A stretch of 64,000 nt of DNA, taken from assembly GCF_021026295.1 (NCBI RefSeq), contig NZ_JAJNDA010000003.1, positions 248,001-312,000 on the forward strand, read 5' to 3'. Position numbers and translations under genes: made by a program. The stretch's first letter is position 1, and every line of letters starts with the position of its first letter. The DNA comes from Actinomycetospora soli (GTDB lineage Bacteria; Actinomycetota; Actinomycetes; Mycobacteriales; Pseudonocardiaceae). The notes below the pieces were generated by a model, which saw nothing but the letters and a program-made list of their open reading frames with translations, made no database searches and was not told the DNA's origin. Positions 7,311 through 15,596 of the stretch are shown piece after piece.

Positions 7311-8880
7311 CTCGGACGGGGATGGCGTCGGACGGTTCCCGCACCCCGGCACGCACGGCCACCGGGAACACCAGCGCCGCCCACACCGCCACGACCACGC
7401 TGTCCCACGGCGTCGGGAGCACCCCGAGACCGTCGAACGAGCCGAGACCCGACAGCAGCGTCAGCACCACCAGGTGCAACACGAGCCACGCGCCGCGGCG
7501 GAGTTCCTCGAGCAGCGACCCTGTCCGGTCCCGCCGCCACAGCACCACGAACAGCGGCACGCCGATCAACGTCAGCGGCAGTGCCAGGCGCAGGTCGGTG
7601 AAGCCCGACCAGTAGACGAACAGCGTCGCGAGCACGAACGACACCGGCGTGATGACCCGCAGCCCCGGGACCCACCCCGAGAGCCGTTCCGGTTCCCGCC
7701 GTCGGAACACCTCGGCGGCCACGGCCGCGGCGAGGTAGAGCAGCAGGTACAGCGTGCCCATCACCGAGACGATCGACTGCCATCCGGAGAAGGGCAGCAG
7801 GTAGACCACGATGACGGCGAGGTTGAGCAGCAGCGCCCGGCGCGGGACGCCCGACGAGGGGTGCACGGCCATCAGGGCGCGCGGCAGCAGCCGGTTCTTC
7901 GCGAGCGCGTAGGTGTGCCGCGCGTCGACGGCGACCCCGACGAACGCCGACCCGCCCGGCGAGACGACCGCGTCGCCGTAGAGCACCGCGGCCAGGAACC
8001 CGAGGTTCAGGGCCACCGCGAGCTGCCCGAACGGGGACTCGAAGTTGACCCCCTGCCAGCCGGCGCCGAGGGCGTCGTCGGGAACGGCCCCGAGGAACGC
8101 GAGCTGCAGCCCGAGGTAGAGCAGCAGCGCGAGCCCGATGGACCCGAGCACCGCGAGCGGCACCGTGCGCTGCGGGTTGCGGGCCTCGCCGGAGAAGTCG
8201 GCCGGCGCCTGGAACCCGTTGAGCGAGTACACGATCCCGCCGCCCGCCAGCGCAGAGAGCACGGCACCCCAGCCGTAGGGCGCGAAGCCGCCGTGGTCGG
8301 TGAGGCGGGCGGAGTCGAAGCCGGAGGCGAGCAGGAGCACGACGGTCAGCAGCGGGACGGCCACCTTGACCACGGTCACCGCCGTGTTGACCCGTCCGAA
8401 CAGCTTCACGCCGAACCAGTTCAGCGCGGTCAGCACCACCGAGAGGACCACGGCGAACAGCACGCCGGGCCCGGTCAGCGCGTCGTCGGCCTAGAGCCAC
8501 GGCAGGTAGTAGCCCGCGTACTGGACGATCGCGGTGAGCTCGGCGGAGGTCGCGCCGACCGAGAGCAGCACCGAGAACCCGATGACCGTCCCGGTCAGCC
8601 GGCCGCTCGCGTAGAGCGGCCAGCGGACGGTGCCGCCGCCCTCGGGCCGGGTCGCGCCCAGCTCCACCATCACCAGCGCGACGAGCGTGACCAGCACGCC
8701 CGCGATCAGCCACGCCACGAGGGCCGCGGGCCCCGCGATCTGCGCGGCGTAGAGCGCGGCGAACAGCCAGCCCGAGCCGACGATGTTGGAGAACCCGATG
8801 GCGGAGAGCCCGCCCACGCCGAGGTGGCGGCGCAGGCGGCCCTCCTCCGCGGCGACCTCGTCGCCGGCCGTGGTGGACAC
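7306..8880 (-). pseudogene. APC-family amino acid permease interrupted by an in-frame TAG
   Basis: The frame reads as a complete amino acid/polyamine permease of about 524 residues, with GLSAIGFSNIVGSGWLF at the first helix, TAVTVVKVAVPLLTVV, and GFQAPADFSGEARNPQRTVP. One in-frame amber codon breaks it at 8491-8493, between YYLPWL and ADDALTGPGVLF. Both sides are typical of the family and in the same frame, so a single substitution (for example from TAC) explains it. The first fragment is 129 residues. A sequencing error or readthrough cannot be excluded. It follows the YeiH-type gene by 10 nt, so it was part of the leader-5 operon. The likely substrate is an amino acid, perhaps sulfur-containing from context only. 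Confidence 0.8.
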
Positions 8881-8890
8881 GGACCGCGGG

Positions 8891-10030
8891 CTACCCGGTC
8901 GCGACGCCCTGGAAGAGCAGCGCGGCGAGTCCGAGTCCGACCGCCAGGTTGAACACGGTCGCGGCCCCGAACACGCCGACCGGACGCCAGCCCGCCTCCC
9001 GCAGCGGTCCCGGCCGGAACTCGAGGCCGATCGAGATGAAGGCCAGGGTGAGGAAGAAGTTCCGGAGGGCGTTGACGTCGCTGATCGCGGCCTTGCCGGC
9101 GGAGCCGACGAGACCGAGGTAGACGGTCGCGATCACGGAGGCGGCGACGAACCCGAGGACGAACTTCGGGAACCGGTGCCACAGGTCGGCCCAGCGCGGG
9201 CGGGCGGAGCCCGCGGTGCGCTCGACCCGGAACGCGAAGTACGCGGTCAGGGCGACCGCGACGAGCCCCATGAGCGCGTTCTGCGTGACCTTGACGATCG
9301 TCGCGATCTGCAGCGCGTCCTCGCCGGCGAGCGCGCCCGCCGCACTGACCGCGGCCGTCGTGTCGATGTTGCCGCCGATCCACGCGCCCGCGACGGCGGG
9401 CGGGAGCCCGAACAGCGTGGCCAGCCACGGCAGCAGGAAGATCGAGGGCAGGGCGAAGACGATGACGAGGCTCGCCGAGTACGCCAGCTGCTCCTTGCGC
9501 GCCTGCACCGCCCCGGCCGCCGCGATCGCCGCGCTGACCCCGCAGATGGACACGGCCGACGCGAGGAGCGCCCGCAGGCGCTGGTCGACGCCGAGCTTCC
9601 CGGCGAGCCACCACGTGAACGCGAAGACCGCGCTGACCAGCACGATCGCCTGGATGATCGCAGGCAGGGCGGCGCCGGCGATCACGCCCAGGTCGATCGA
9701 GGCGCCGAGCAGCACGAGGCCGGTCTTGATGAAGAACTCGGTGCGGAAGGCGCCGGAGAGCCGGTCGCGCTGCCCGGTCGCGGACAGCACGAGGTTGCCC
9801 AGCAGGCCCAGCGCGATGGCGTAGATCGGGTACTCGACGCCCTCGGCGATCCCGGACCAGGCGGTGCCCTCGGCGGCCTCGGGGACCGCCTCGGAGAGCC
9901 ACGTGACCAGCAGCGCGAGGGCGACGACGAGGACCACGCCGGCCACGGTCCACGGCCAGGTCGCGCGGCCGTCGGGGGTCTGCGGGAGGGGGCGGTCGGC
10001 GGCGTCCGCACTGGTGTCGGAGGTGCTCAT
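8891..10030 (-). CDS. YeiH-family membrane transporter (putative sulfate exporter family)
   Basis: The 379-residue product is a multi-spanning membrane protein of the YeiH/UPF0324 family. It has about ten hydrophobic segments, GLVLLGASIDLGVIAGAALP, the motif SICGVSAAIAAAGAVQARKEQ, and the glycine-rich GAWIGGNIDTTAAVSAAGAL that is typical of the family. Members are often called putative sulfate exporters and sit near cysteine or taurine genes. The substrate is not firmly known. ATG 10030 overlaps the stop of the upstream micro-membrane protein (TGATG), so the two are translationally coupled behind leader 5. An export or uptake role for sulfite/sulfate or a sulfonate product is plausible. Confidence 0.83.
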   Translation of the reverse strand: MSTSDTSADAADRPLPQTPDGRATWPWTVAGVVLVVALALLVTWLSEAVPEAAEGTAWSGIAEGVEYPIYAIALGLLGNLVLSATGQRDRLSGAFRTEFFIKTGLVLLGASIDLGVIAGAALPAIIQAIVLVSAVFAFTWWLAGKLGVDQRLRALLASAVSICGVSAAIAAAGAVQARKEQLAYSASLVIVFALPSIFLLPWLATLFGLPPAVAGAWIGGNIDTTAAVSAAGALAGEDALQIATIVKVTQNALMGLVAVALTAYFAFRVERTAGSARPRWADLWHRFPKFVLGFVAASVIATVYLGLVGSAGKAAISDVNALRNFFLTLAFISIGLEFRPGPLREAGWRPVGVFGAATVFNLAVGLGLAALLFQGVATG

Positions 10031-10176
10031 CAGGGCACCAGCCAGCCGGGGAAGGCGCCGGCGAGGACCAGGACGATCAGCAGCAGACCCACGACGGTCG
10101 CTGCCCAGTCCTCGGAGAGGGCGATGGATCGGACTCGGTCGACGCGCGCGTCGGCGGCGTCGTCGTTCTCGGGCAC
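10030..10176 (-). CDS. 48-residue single-pass membrane protein coupled to YeiH-type gene
   Basis: GTG at 10174-10176 opens a 48-residue frame: an acidic N-terminus (PENDDAADARVDRV), a short amphipathic stretch (RSIALSEDWAA), then one transmembrane helix (TVVGLLLIVLVLAGAFPGWL). Its stop overlaps the YeiH-type start (TGATG), and leader 5 ends 42 nt upstream. I do not recognise a family. The size, topology and coupling suggest an accessory subunit or stabilising small protein of the transporter. It is shorter than most annotation cut-offs and is easily missed. Confidence 0.65.
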   Translation of the reverse strand: MPENDDAADARVDRVRSIALSEDWAATVVGLLLIVLVLAGAFPGWLVP

Positions 10177-10218
10177 GACGGAACTCCTGACGGGAGTGCG
10201 GAAGAGGTGGCGGGGGCG

Positions 10219-10287
10219 TCAGGAGCGACAGAGCGCCGCGGCCGTGCGGCAGAGATCCACGTGACGACGCCACACGGCCACGAGCAC
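10219..10287 (-). CDS. Leader peptide 5 (HVDL...C type)
   Basis: The 22-residue peptide ends WRRHVDLCRTAAALCRS and has two cysteines, one directly after HVDL. It stops 42 nt before the 48-residue membrane protein that begins the YeiH operon. GTG at 10285-10287 is the most upstream compact start. No strong ribosome binding site is visible. Confidence 0.75.
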   Translation of the reverse strand: MLVAVWRRHVDLCRTAAALCRS

Positions 10288-10390
10288 GTGCGGCGAGGCG
10301 GACACAGGTGCACTGAAGTGCACGAGCCGGACGGATGTCAACGACGGGTGATCGACCGGGCACCCCGCGCGTGTGATTCCCTGCTCCCCC

Positions 10391-10807
10391 ATGAGGTGGA
10401 CCTGGCCCCGGCTCGCGGCGCTCGCCGCGGGGCTGTTCCTGACGGCGGGTGCGGTCACCGTCGCGGTGCTCCCCACGACGCCGGGTCCGTCGCCCGCCGC
10501 CCCCGTCCTCCCCGCGGCGGGGGCGCCGATCGTGCCGGCGGGCGTCGCCCCGCCGTCCGCCGCGGCCCCGGCCCCGGTCGCCGTCGACGCTCCCGACCCG
10601 ACCACCACCCGGTCGCAGGCCGCCGCCGCGCCGGACGCCGGACCGCGCGAGGCGTCCCGACCCGACGTCGGGAAGGACCGGCCCGCCGCGGACGACGAGG
10701 GGCCCGGGAAGGGCCGTGGGGACGAGAAGGGCAAGGACAAGGGCGGGGACCGGGGCAAGGGGCCGAAGGACGACGGCCGTGGGAAGGGCCACGGGAAGGA
10801 CCGCTGA
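10391..10807 (+). CDS. Hypothetical exported or membrane-anchored protein with charged tail
   Basis: The 138-residue frame starts MRWTWPRLAALAAGLFLTAGA, a positively charged N-terminus followed by one hydrophobic segment (signal peptide or anchor). A Pro/Ala-rich spacer follows, then a lysine/glycine/aspartate-rich tail from about residue 90 (GKGRGDEKGKDKGGDRGKG) that should be disordered. No domain is recognisable. An in-frame GTG at 10373 is an alternative start; neither has a clear ribosome binding site. It reads away from leader 5 and is not obviously in an operon. Coding is supported mainly by the signal-like N-terminus and strong third-position GC. Confidence 0.55.
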   Translation: MRWTWPRLAALAAGLFLTAGAVTVAVLPTTPGPSPAAPVLPAAGAPIVPAGVAPPSAAAPAPVAVDAPDPTTTRSQAAAAPDAGPREASRPDVGKDRPAADDEGPGKGRGDEKGKDKGGDRGKGPKDDGRGKGHGKDR

Positions 10808-10875
10808 GTATTCCCGCAGGCGGGGCGGATGTTGCTCACCTGCACGAACCGCGCCGTCGTGGTTACGGTGGCCGG

Positions 10876-10935
10876 GTGATCGTGCTCGTCTCGCGCCGGT
10901 GGCTCGACGGCGTCGGGTCCCCGCCCGGGCAGTAG
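10876..10935 (+). CDS. Possible degenerate leader peptide (RRWLD, no Cys)
   Basis: GTG at 10876 opens a 19-residue frame, MIVLVSRRWLDGVGSPPGQ, that stops 42 nt before the acetyltransferase operon. It keeps the V-S-R-R-x-x-D spacing of the leader family (compare VSRRHVDLLR in leader 11) but lacks His-Val and the terminal Cys. It may be a relic or a leader of different specificity. Confidence 0.35.
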   Translation: MIVLVSRRWLDGVGSPPGQ

Positions 10936-10977
10936 GACGTCTCCCCGTCGCATCCGCACCGACAGGGAGGACACCCG

Positions 10978-11673
10978 GTGGACGCCCCCACCACGACCGC
11001 GCTCGACGACCCGCTGCGCGCCGCGCTCGACGGCCCGCAGGCCCACCTGGCCGTGCGCCACGGCGACGCCGTGCGCTACCACCCGGACGTCGCCCCGTTC
11101 CTCGCGCCGCCGCGCTCGCCGCAGGAGTGGCGCGACGCGGCCGCGCTCGGGGACGTGATGGTGATCCGCACGGCCGGCCCGCTCGACGTCCCCGACGGGT
11201 GGACCCTGGAGCGGGACATCCCCGGGGTGCAGATGGTGCTCGACGACGCCGTCCCGACCCCCACCGCGGCCGACCCGCAGCTCGCGCTGCTCGGCGAGGC
11301 GGACGTCGACGCGATGCTCGCCCTCGTCGGGCGCACCCGGCCCGGTCCCTTCGCCCGGCGCACGCGTGAACTGGGCGTCTACCTGGGCATCCGGGACGAC
11401 ATGTTGGGACTCGTCGCCATGGCCGGCGAGCGCATGCACGTCCCGGGCGCCTGTGAGATCAGCGCCGTGTGCACCGACCCCGCCGTGCGGGGGCAGGGTC
11501 TGGCGACCCGGCTGGTCCTCGCCGTCGCCGCGGGCGTCCGGGCGCGGGACGAGACGCCGTACCTGCACGCCGCCGCCGAGAACACCACCGCCATCCGGCT
11601 CTACGAGCAGCTGGGGTTCCGCCTGCGCGCCCGCCCCTCGTTCGTCGCCGTCCGAGCCCCGGAGGACTCATGA
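10978..11673 (+). CDS. GNAT-family N-acetyltransferase
   Basis: The 231-residue protein ends in a GNAT domain. EISAVCTDPAVRGQGLATRLV is the acetyl-CoA binding motif A, and NTTAIRLYEQLGF is motif B. The first 90 residues (YHPDVAPFLAPPRSPQEWRDAAAL and after) match FR47-like GNATs of actinobacteria. GTG 10978 follows AGGGAGGACACCCG. The stop overlaps the next start (ATGA), so it begins a four-gene operon with two FMN monooxygenases and a cystathionine beta-synthase-like enzyme. The acyl acceptor is unknown. An amino group of a sulfur compound freed by the pathway is one possibility. Confidence 0.85.
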   Translation: MDAPTTTALDDPLRAALDGPQAHLAVRHGDAVRYHPDVAPFLAPPRSPQEWRDAAALGDVMVIRTAGPLDVPDGWTLERDIPGVQMVLDDAVPTPTAADPQLALLGEADVDAMLALVGRTRPGPFARRTRELGVYLGIRDDMLGLVAMAGERMHVPGACEISAVCTDPAVRGQGLATRLVLAVAAGVRARDETPYLHAAAENTTAIRLYEQLGFRLRARPSFVAVRAPEDS

Positions 11674-12770
11674 CGTTCCACCTCGCCGTCGCACTCCACG
11701 ACACCGGCTGGCACCCCGCCGCCCCACCGGGCGACGTGCTCGATCCGGACTTCTGGGTGTCGCAGGTCCAGGAGGCCGAGCGGGGCCTGGCCACGCTGGT
11801 CACCCTCGAGGACGGGTTCGCGCGGCGCGGGCTCGACTCGGTGCTGATCGCGCTGCGCGCCGGCCCGGCCACCTCGCACGTCGGTGTCGTGCCGACGGTG
11901 GTCGCCACGCACACCGAGCCGTTCCACGTCTCGACGCAGATCGCGACGCTGGACTGGGTCACCGCGGGACGCGCCGGCGAGCGGATCAAGGTCTCGGCGG
12001 ACCCGGCCGAGGCGGCGCTGTTCGGCCGACGCGACCCGAACTCGGAGACCCGCGAGACCCTGTTCGACGAGGCCGCCGACCACGTCGAGGTCCAGCGCCG
12101 GCTGTGGGACTCGTGGGAGGACGACGCCGAGATCCGGGACGCGGCCACCAACCGCTTCGTCGACCGGGAGAAGCTGCACTACATCGACTTCGTCGGCTCG
12201 CACTTCGCGGTGCGCGGCCCGTCGATCACGCCGCGTCCGCCGCAGGGCCAGCCGATCGTCACCGCTCTGGCGCACGTCGACACGGCGTACCGGCTCGCGG
12301 CGCGCTGCGCGGACCTCGTGTTCACCACGCCGGACGGCGTCGGCCGCGACGGGCCCACCGGTGACGCGGCCACGACGCTGCGCGGGGTGCGGTCGGCCGA
12401 GGCGGAGATCGGACGCGACCGGCCGACCCAGGTCCTCGGTGACCTGATCGTCTTCCTCGACGACGACGCCACCGCCGCCAGCACCCGCTGGACCCGCCTC
12501 GACGGCGAGCGGACGCTGCGCTCCGACGCCGACGTCTTCGCCGGCACCGTCGACCAGCTCGCGACGAAGCTCGAGGGCTGGGCCGCCGCCGGCCTCGACG
12601 GGGCGCGCCTGCGACCCGCCGTCGCCGAGCACGACCTCCCCCGCATCACCCGCGACCTCGCCCCGGAGCTGGCCCGCCGGGGCCTGACGCGCACCGCCTA
12701 CGAGGCGGACACCCTGCGCGGGCTGCTCGGCCTGGAGAAGCCCGCCGACCGCTACGCCGGAGTGCAGTGA
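11670..12770 (+). CDS. LLM class flavin-dependent oxidoreductase
   Basis: The 366-residue protein is a diverged luciferase-like flavoprotein. It starts MTFHLAVALHDTGWHP, has STQIATLDWVTAGRAGERIKVSAD at the flavin region, and ends LTRTAYEADTLRGLLGLEKPADRY, the C-terminal pattern of NtaA/SnaA-group enzymes. Central parts are shorter than in its neighbour at 12770, so it may form an unequal pair with that protein. Its start overlaps the acetyltransferase stop by 4 nt, and its stop overlaps the next ATG (TGATG), which implies co-translation. The substrate is unknown. Context says an organosulfur compound whose sulfur ends in cysteine metabolism. Confidence 0.8.
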   Translation: MTFHLAVALHDTGWHPAAPPGDVLDPDFWVSQVQEAERGLATLVTLEDGFARRGLDSVLIALRAGPATSHVGVVPTVVATHTEPFHVSTQIATLDWVTAGRAGERIKVSADPAEAALFGRRDPNSETRETLFDEAADHVEVQRRLWDSWEDDAEIRDAATNRFVDREKLHYIDFVGSHFAVRGPSITPRPPQGQPIVTALAHVDTAYRLAARCADLVFTTPDGVGRDGPTGDAATTLRGVRSAEAEIGRDRPTQVLGDLIVFLDDDATAASTRWTRLDGERTLRSDADVFAGTVDQLATKLEGWAAAGLDGARLRPAVAEHDLPRITRDLAPELARRGLTRTAYEADTLRGLLGLEKPADRYAGVQ

Positions 12771-14092
12771 TGAACCAGCCCGCGAAGAAGCAGATCCACC
12801 TCGCCGCGCACTTCCCCGGCGTCAACAACACGACGGTCTGGAGCGACCCGGCGTCGGGCAGCCACATCGAGTTCTCGTCGTTCGAGCACTTCGCCCGCTC
12901 CGCCGAGCGCGGCCTGTTCGACTTCCTCTTCCTCGCCGAGGGCCTGCGGCTGCGCGAGCAGGGCGGGAAGATCTACGACCTGGACGTCATGGGGCGCCCG
13001 GACAACGTGTCGATCCTGCAGGCGATGGCGGCGGTGACGTCGCACGTCGGGCTGGCCGGCACGGTGAACTCGACGTTCAACGAGCCGCTCGACGTGGCCC
13101 GCAAGCTCGCCTCCCTCGACTTCCTCTCGGGCGGTCGGGCCGCGTGGAACGTCGTCACCAGCTGGGACGAGTTCACCGGCGAGAACTTCCGTCGCGGCGG
13201 CTACCTCCCGAAGGAGAAGCGCTACCTGCGGGCGAAGGAGATGCTCGACGTCGCCAAGCAGCTCTGGGACACCGACGGCGGCGAGTTCGACATCCACACC
13301 GACCAGTTCGACATCACCGGCCGGTTCCCCCTCCCCCGCAGCCCCCAGGGCCACCCGGTGATCATCCAGGCCGGGGACTCCGAGGAGGGCCGCGAGTTCG
13401 CCGCGGAGTCCGCCGACGCGATCTTCACCCGGCACGCCGAGAAGCAGGCCGGCATGGAGTTCTACGCCGACGTGAAGGCCCGGCTCGCCAAATTCGGCCG
13501 CCGCGAGGAGGACCTCAAGATCCTGCCCGCGGCGACGTTCGTGCTCGGCGACACCGAGGACGAGGCCGCCGAGAACGCCCGGCAGGTCCAGTACCAGCAG
13601 GTCTCCCCCGCGACGGCGATCGCGTTCGCCGAGCAGGTGTGGAACCGCGACCTCTCCGACGTCGACCCCGACGGCCCGGTGCCGAGCTTCGACCCGGTCA
13701 CCGAGAACGACGTCGACTCGGGCCAGCACTTCTCGAAGGGGCGCGCGAGCGTGCGGCAGTACCGTGACCCGGTCGCGACCGCGCAGGAGTGGCGCGAGCT
13801 CGGCGAGGCGAAGGGCTGGTCGCTGCGCGAGGTGGTCATCGCGAAGAACGGACGGCACACCTTCGTCGGCACCCCGCAGCGCGTGGCGGACACGATCGAC
13901 GACTTCGTCCAGTCGAACGCCTCCGACGGGTTCGTCCTCGTCCCGCACATCACGCCGGGCGGGATGGACCCGTTCGTCGACCAGGTCGTGCCCCTGCTGC
14001 AGGAGAAGGGCTCGTTCCGCACCTCCTACGAGGGCACGACCCTGCGGGAGAACCTGGGGCTCGCGCCGGCGCGGGCACTGTCGCAGTCATGA
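12770..14092 (+). CDS. NtaA/DszA-family FMN-dependent monooxygenase
   Basis: The 440-residue protein is a full-length NtaA/SnaA/DszA (SoxA)-type monooxygenase. It has AAHFPGVNNTTVWSDP near the start, LDFLSGGRAAWNVVTSWDE (flavin-binding block with the NVVTS motif), RSPQGHPVIIQAGDSEEGREFAAE, and the C-terminal GSFRTSYEGTTLRENLGLA. Enzymes of this group oxygenate sulfones, EDTA/NTA or polyketides using FMNH2 from a partner reductase. ATG 12770 is used because it overlaps the preceding stop. Its own stop overlaps the next gene by 4 nt. Position between another LLM enzyme and a cystathionine beta-synthase suggests desulfurization of a compound related to cysteine or methionine. Confidence 0.87.
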   Translation: MNQPAKKQIHLAAHFPGVNNTTVWSDPASGSHIEFSSFEHFARSAERGLFDFLFLAEGLRLREQGGKIYDLDVMGRPDNVSILQAMAAVTSHVGLAGTVNSTFNEPLDVARKLASLDFLSGGRAAWNVVTSWDEFTGENFRRGGYLPKEKRYLRAKEMLDVAKQLWDTDGGEFDIHTDQFDITGRFPLPRSPQGHPVIIQAGDSEEGREFAAESADAIFTRHAEKQAGMEFYADVKARLAKFGRREEDLKILPAATFVLGDTEDEAAENARQVQYQQVSPATAIAFAEQVWNRDLSDVDPDGPVPSFDPVTENDVDSGQHFSKGRASVRQYRDPVATAQEWRELGEAKGWSLREVVIAKNGRHTFVGTPQRVADTIDDFVQSNASDGFVLVPHITPGGMDPFVDQVVPLLQEKGSFRTSYEGTTLRENLGLAPARALSQS

Positions 14093-15387
14093 ACCTGCTC
14101 GATCTCGTCGGCGGGACGCCCCTGGTGACCCTGGGGTCCGGCGTGCACGCCAAGCTCGAGTACCTCAACCCGGGCGGGTCGGTGAAGGACCGGGCCGCGC
14201 TGTCGATGGTGCTCGACGCCGAGGCGTCCGGCGCCCTGCGTCCCGGCGGCACGATCGTCGAGGGGACCTCGGGCAACACCGGGCTCGGGCTCGCCCAGGT
14301 CGCCGCCGCCCGCGGCTACCGCATGGTGTGCGTGCTGCCGGACAAGACCGCCGTCGAGAAGCTCGACGCCCTCCGCGCGTACGGCGCGGAGGTGGTGCTG
14401 ACGCCGCCGGCGCTGCCGAAGGAGCACCCGGACCACGTCGTCGCGTACGCCGCGCGGATCGCCCGCGAGACCGACGGCGGATGGTGGGCCGACCAGTACG
14501 GCAACCCGGCCAACCCGGCGGTCCACGTCCGGACGACGGGTCCGGAGATCTGGGAGGCCACCGAGGGCCGGGTCACGCACTTCGTCGCGACGATCGGTAC
14601 CGGGGGCACGATCTCCGGGACCGGACGGTTCCTCAAGGAGGCCTCGGACGGGCGCGTGCGGGTGATCGGCGCGGACCCCGTGACCTCGACCTACGGCGGC
14701 GGGGACGGCTCGCCGTTCGCGATCGAGGCGGCCGGGCACTACCTGCACCCGCAGACCGTGGACGACCCGTGGCCCGACTCCTACCACCGGGACGTGGTGG
14801 ACGAGGTCGTGTCGGTGCCGGACCGGGCGTCGATCCACGCCTGCCGGACGCTGGCCCGGACGGAGGGGCTGCTGGTCGGCGGCTCGTCGGGGACGGCCTA
14901 CGCGGTGGCGTCCTCGGTGACGGGCGACTGCGTCGTCGTCCTGCTGCCGGACTCCGGCCGCGCCTACCTCTCGAAGTACCACTCCGACACGTGGTGCCGA
15001 CGGCAGGGCTTCCTCGACGGCGAACTGTCGGCGTACGTGTCTCCCGTCGTGTCGGTGCCGGTGGGGACGCCGGCGGCGGAGGCCCGCCGGGTCCTGGAGT
15101 CGTCGGGCCAGCCCGCGCTGCCGGTGGTGCTGGCGGGGCGGCCCGACCGGTTCCCGCCGGCCGCCGGTGAGGTGCTGGCGCTGGCCACCGCTGCGGACCT
15201 GTCGGGTTCCGGGACGGTGGGGCCCGCAGCGTCTCCGCCGGTGGGGCTCGGCGTGGGCGAGTCGGTGGCCGACGCCCTGGAGCGCTTTCCCGACGGCGGA
15301 TGTGCGCACCTCGTGCGGGACGGTCGCCTGGCAGGGCTGGTGACGCGAGGTGCGCTCCGCGCAGGTGAGCAGAAAGTGGGGTCATGA
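14089..15387 (+). CDS. Cystathionine beta-synthase-like PLP enzyme with CBS domains
   Basis: The 432-residue protein has a CysK-fold PLP domain (about residues 1-305): the cofactor lysine K33 in PGGSVKDRAALSM, the substrate loop EGTSGNTG (58-65) and the phosphate loop TIGTGGTISG. A C-terminal pair of CBS repeats follows (about 315-425, from YVSPVVSVP to HLVRDGRLAGLVTRG). The organisation equals bacterial cystathionine beta-synthase or cysteine synthase-like enzymes that join a sulfur nucleophile to serine or acetylserine. In this operon it probably fixes the sulfur liberated by the two monooxygenases. The CBS repeats suggest nucleotide or SAM control. The last residues (EQKVGS) and the stop come from palindromic repeat C copy 1. 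Confidence 0.87.
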   Translation: MNLLDLVGGTPLVTLGSGVHAKLEYLNPGGSVKDRAALSMVLDAEASGALRPGGTIVEGTSGNTGLGLAQVAAARGYRMVCVLPDKTAVEKLDALRAYGAEVVLTPPALPKEHPDHVVAYAARIARETDGGWWADQYGNPANPAVHVRTTGPEIWEATEGRVTHFVATIGTGGTISGTGRFLKEASDGRVRVIGADPVTSTYGGGDGSPFAIEAAGHYLHPQTVDDPWPDSYHRDVVDEVVSVPDRASIHACRTLARTEGLLVGGSSGTAYAVASSVTGDCVVVLLPDSGRAYLSKYHSDTWCRRQGFLDGELSAYVSPVVSVPVGTPAAEARRVLESSGQPALPVVLAGRPDRFPPAAGEVLALATAADLSGSGTVGPAASPPVGLGVGESVADALERFPDGGCAHLVRDGRLAGLVTRGALRAGEQKVGS

Positions 15388-15404
15388 CCCCACCTTCTGC
15401 TCAC
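15365..15404. repeat. Palindromic repeat family C, copy 1 (40 bp)
   Basis: The element begins GTGAGCA and ends TGCTCAC, with 19 of 20 arm positions complementary. It supplies the last codons and the TGA stop (15385-15387) of the cystathionine beta-synthase-like gene. Copies of exactly the same length are at 22465-22504 and 63644-63683. The flanking GCGCTCCGCGCAG (15352-15364) is also shared, in inverted orientation, with copy 2. Confidence 0.88.
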
Positions 15405-15424
15405 CTGGCGAAGCCGTACCAAAC

Positions 15425-15495
15425 GCTAGGTCGACGAGTGCCGTGTGTGGTGCACATGGTCCCTGTGCACCACACACGCCGGTTCCCGACCTAGC
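15425..15495. repeat. Long palindrome with 14-bp perfect arms
   Basis: GTGTGTGGTGCACA (15443-15456) and TGTGCACCACACAC (15464-15477) are perfect inverted arms around 7 nt. GCTAGGTCG and CGACCTAGC form a second outer pair. It stands between repeats C and B in the space before the PLP lyase gene. It could be another member of the palindromic repeat set or an operator for that gene. Confidence 0.7.
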
Positions 15496-15525
15496 CTCCC
15501 CGACGCGACTGCACCGCCGTTCCGC

Positions 15526-15570
15526 AGAGGTAGCGGATCCAAGGCCTGGGCGTCCGGATCCGCTACCTCT
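15526..15570. repeat. Palindromic repeat family B, copy 2
   Basis: AGAGGTAGCGGATCC (15526-15540) and GGATCCGCTACCTCT (15556-15570) are perfect 15-bp inverted arms. The centre AAGGCCTGGGCGTCC matches copies 1 (inverted) and 3. It ends 14 bases before the predicted -10 box of the PLP lyase gene. Confidence 0.85.
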
Positions 15571-15583
15571 CCGGGCGGGGCCG

Positions 15584-15589
15584 TACCTT
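15584..15589 (+). promoter_or_regulatory. Predicted -10 box (TACCTT) of a leaderless transcript
   Basis: TACCTT ends 7 nt before GTG 15597, and no ribosome binding site intervenes. This is the arrangement of a leaderless actinobacterial mRNA. The -35 region would fall inside repeat B copy 2 (around CCGGATC), with no clear TTGAC match. Confidence 0.5.
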
Positions 15590-15596
15590 GCCTGCC

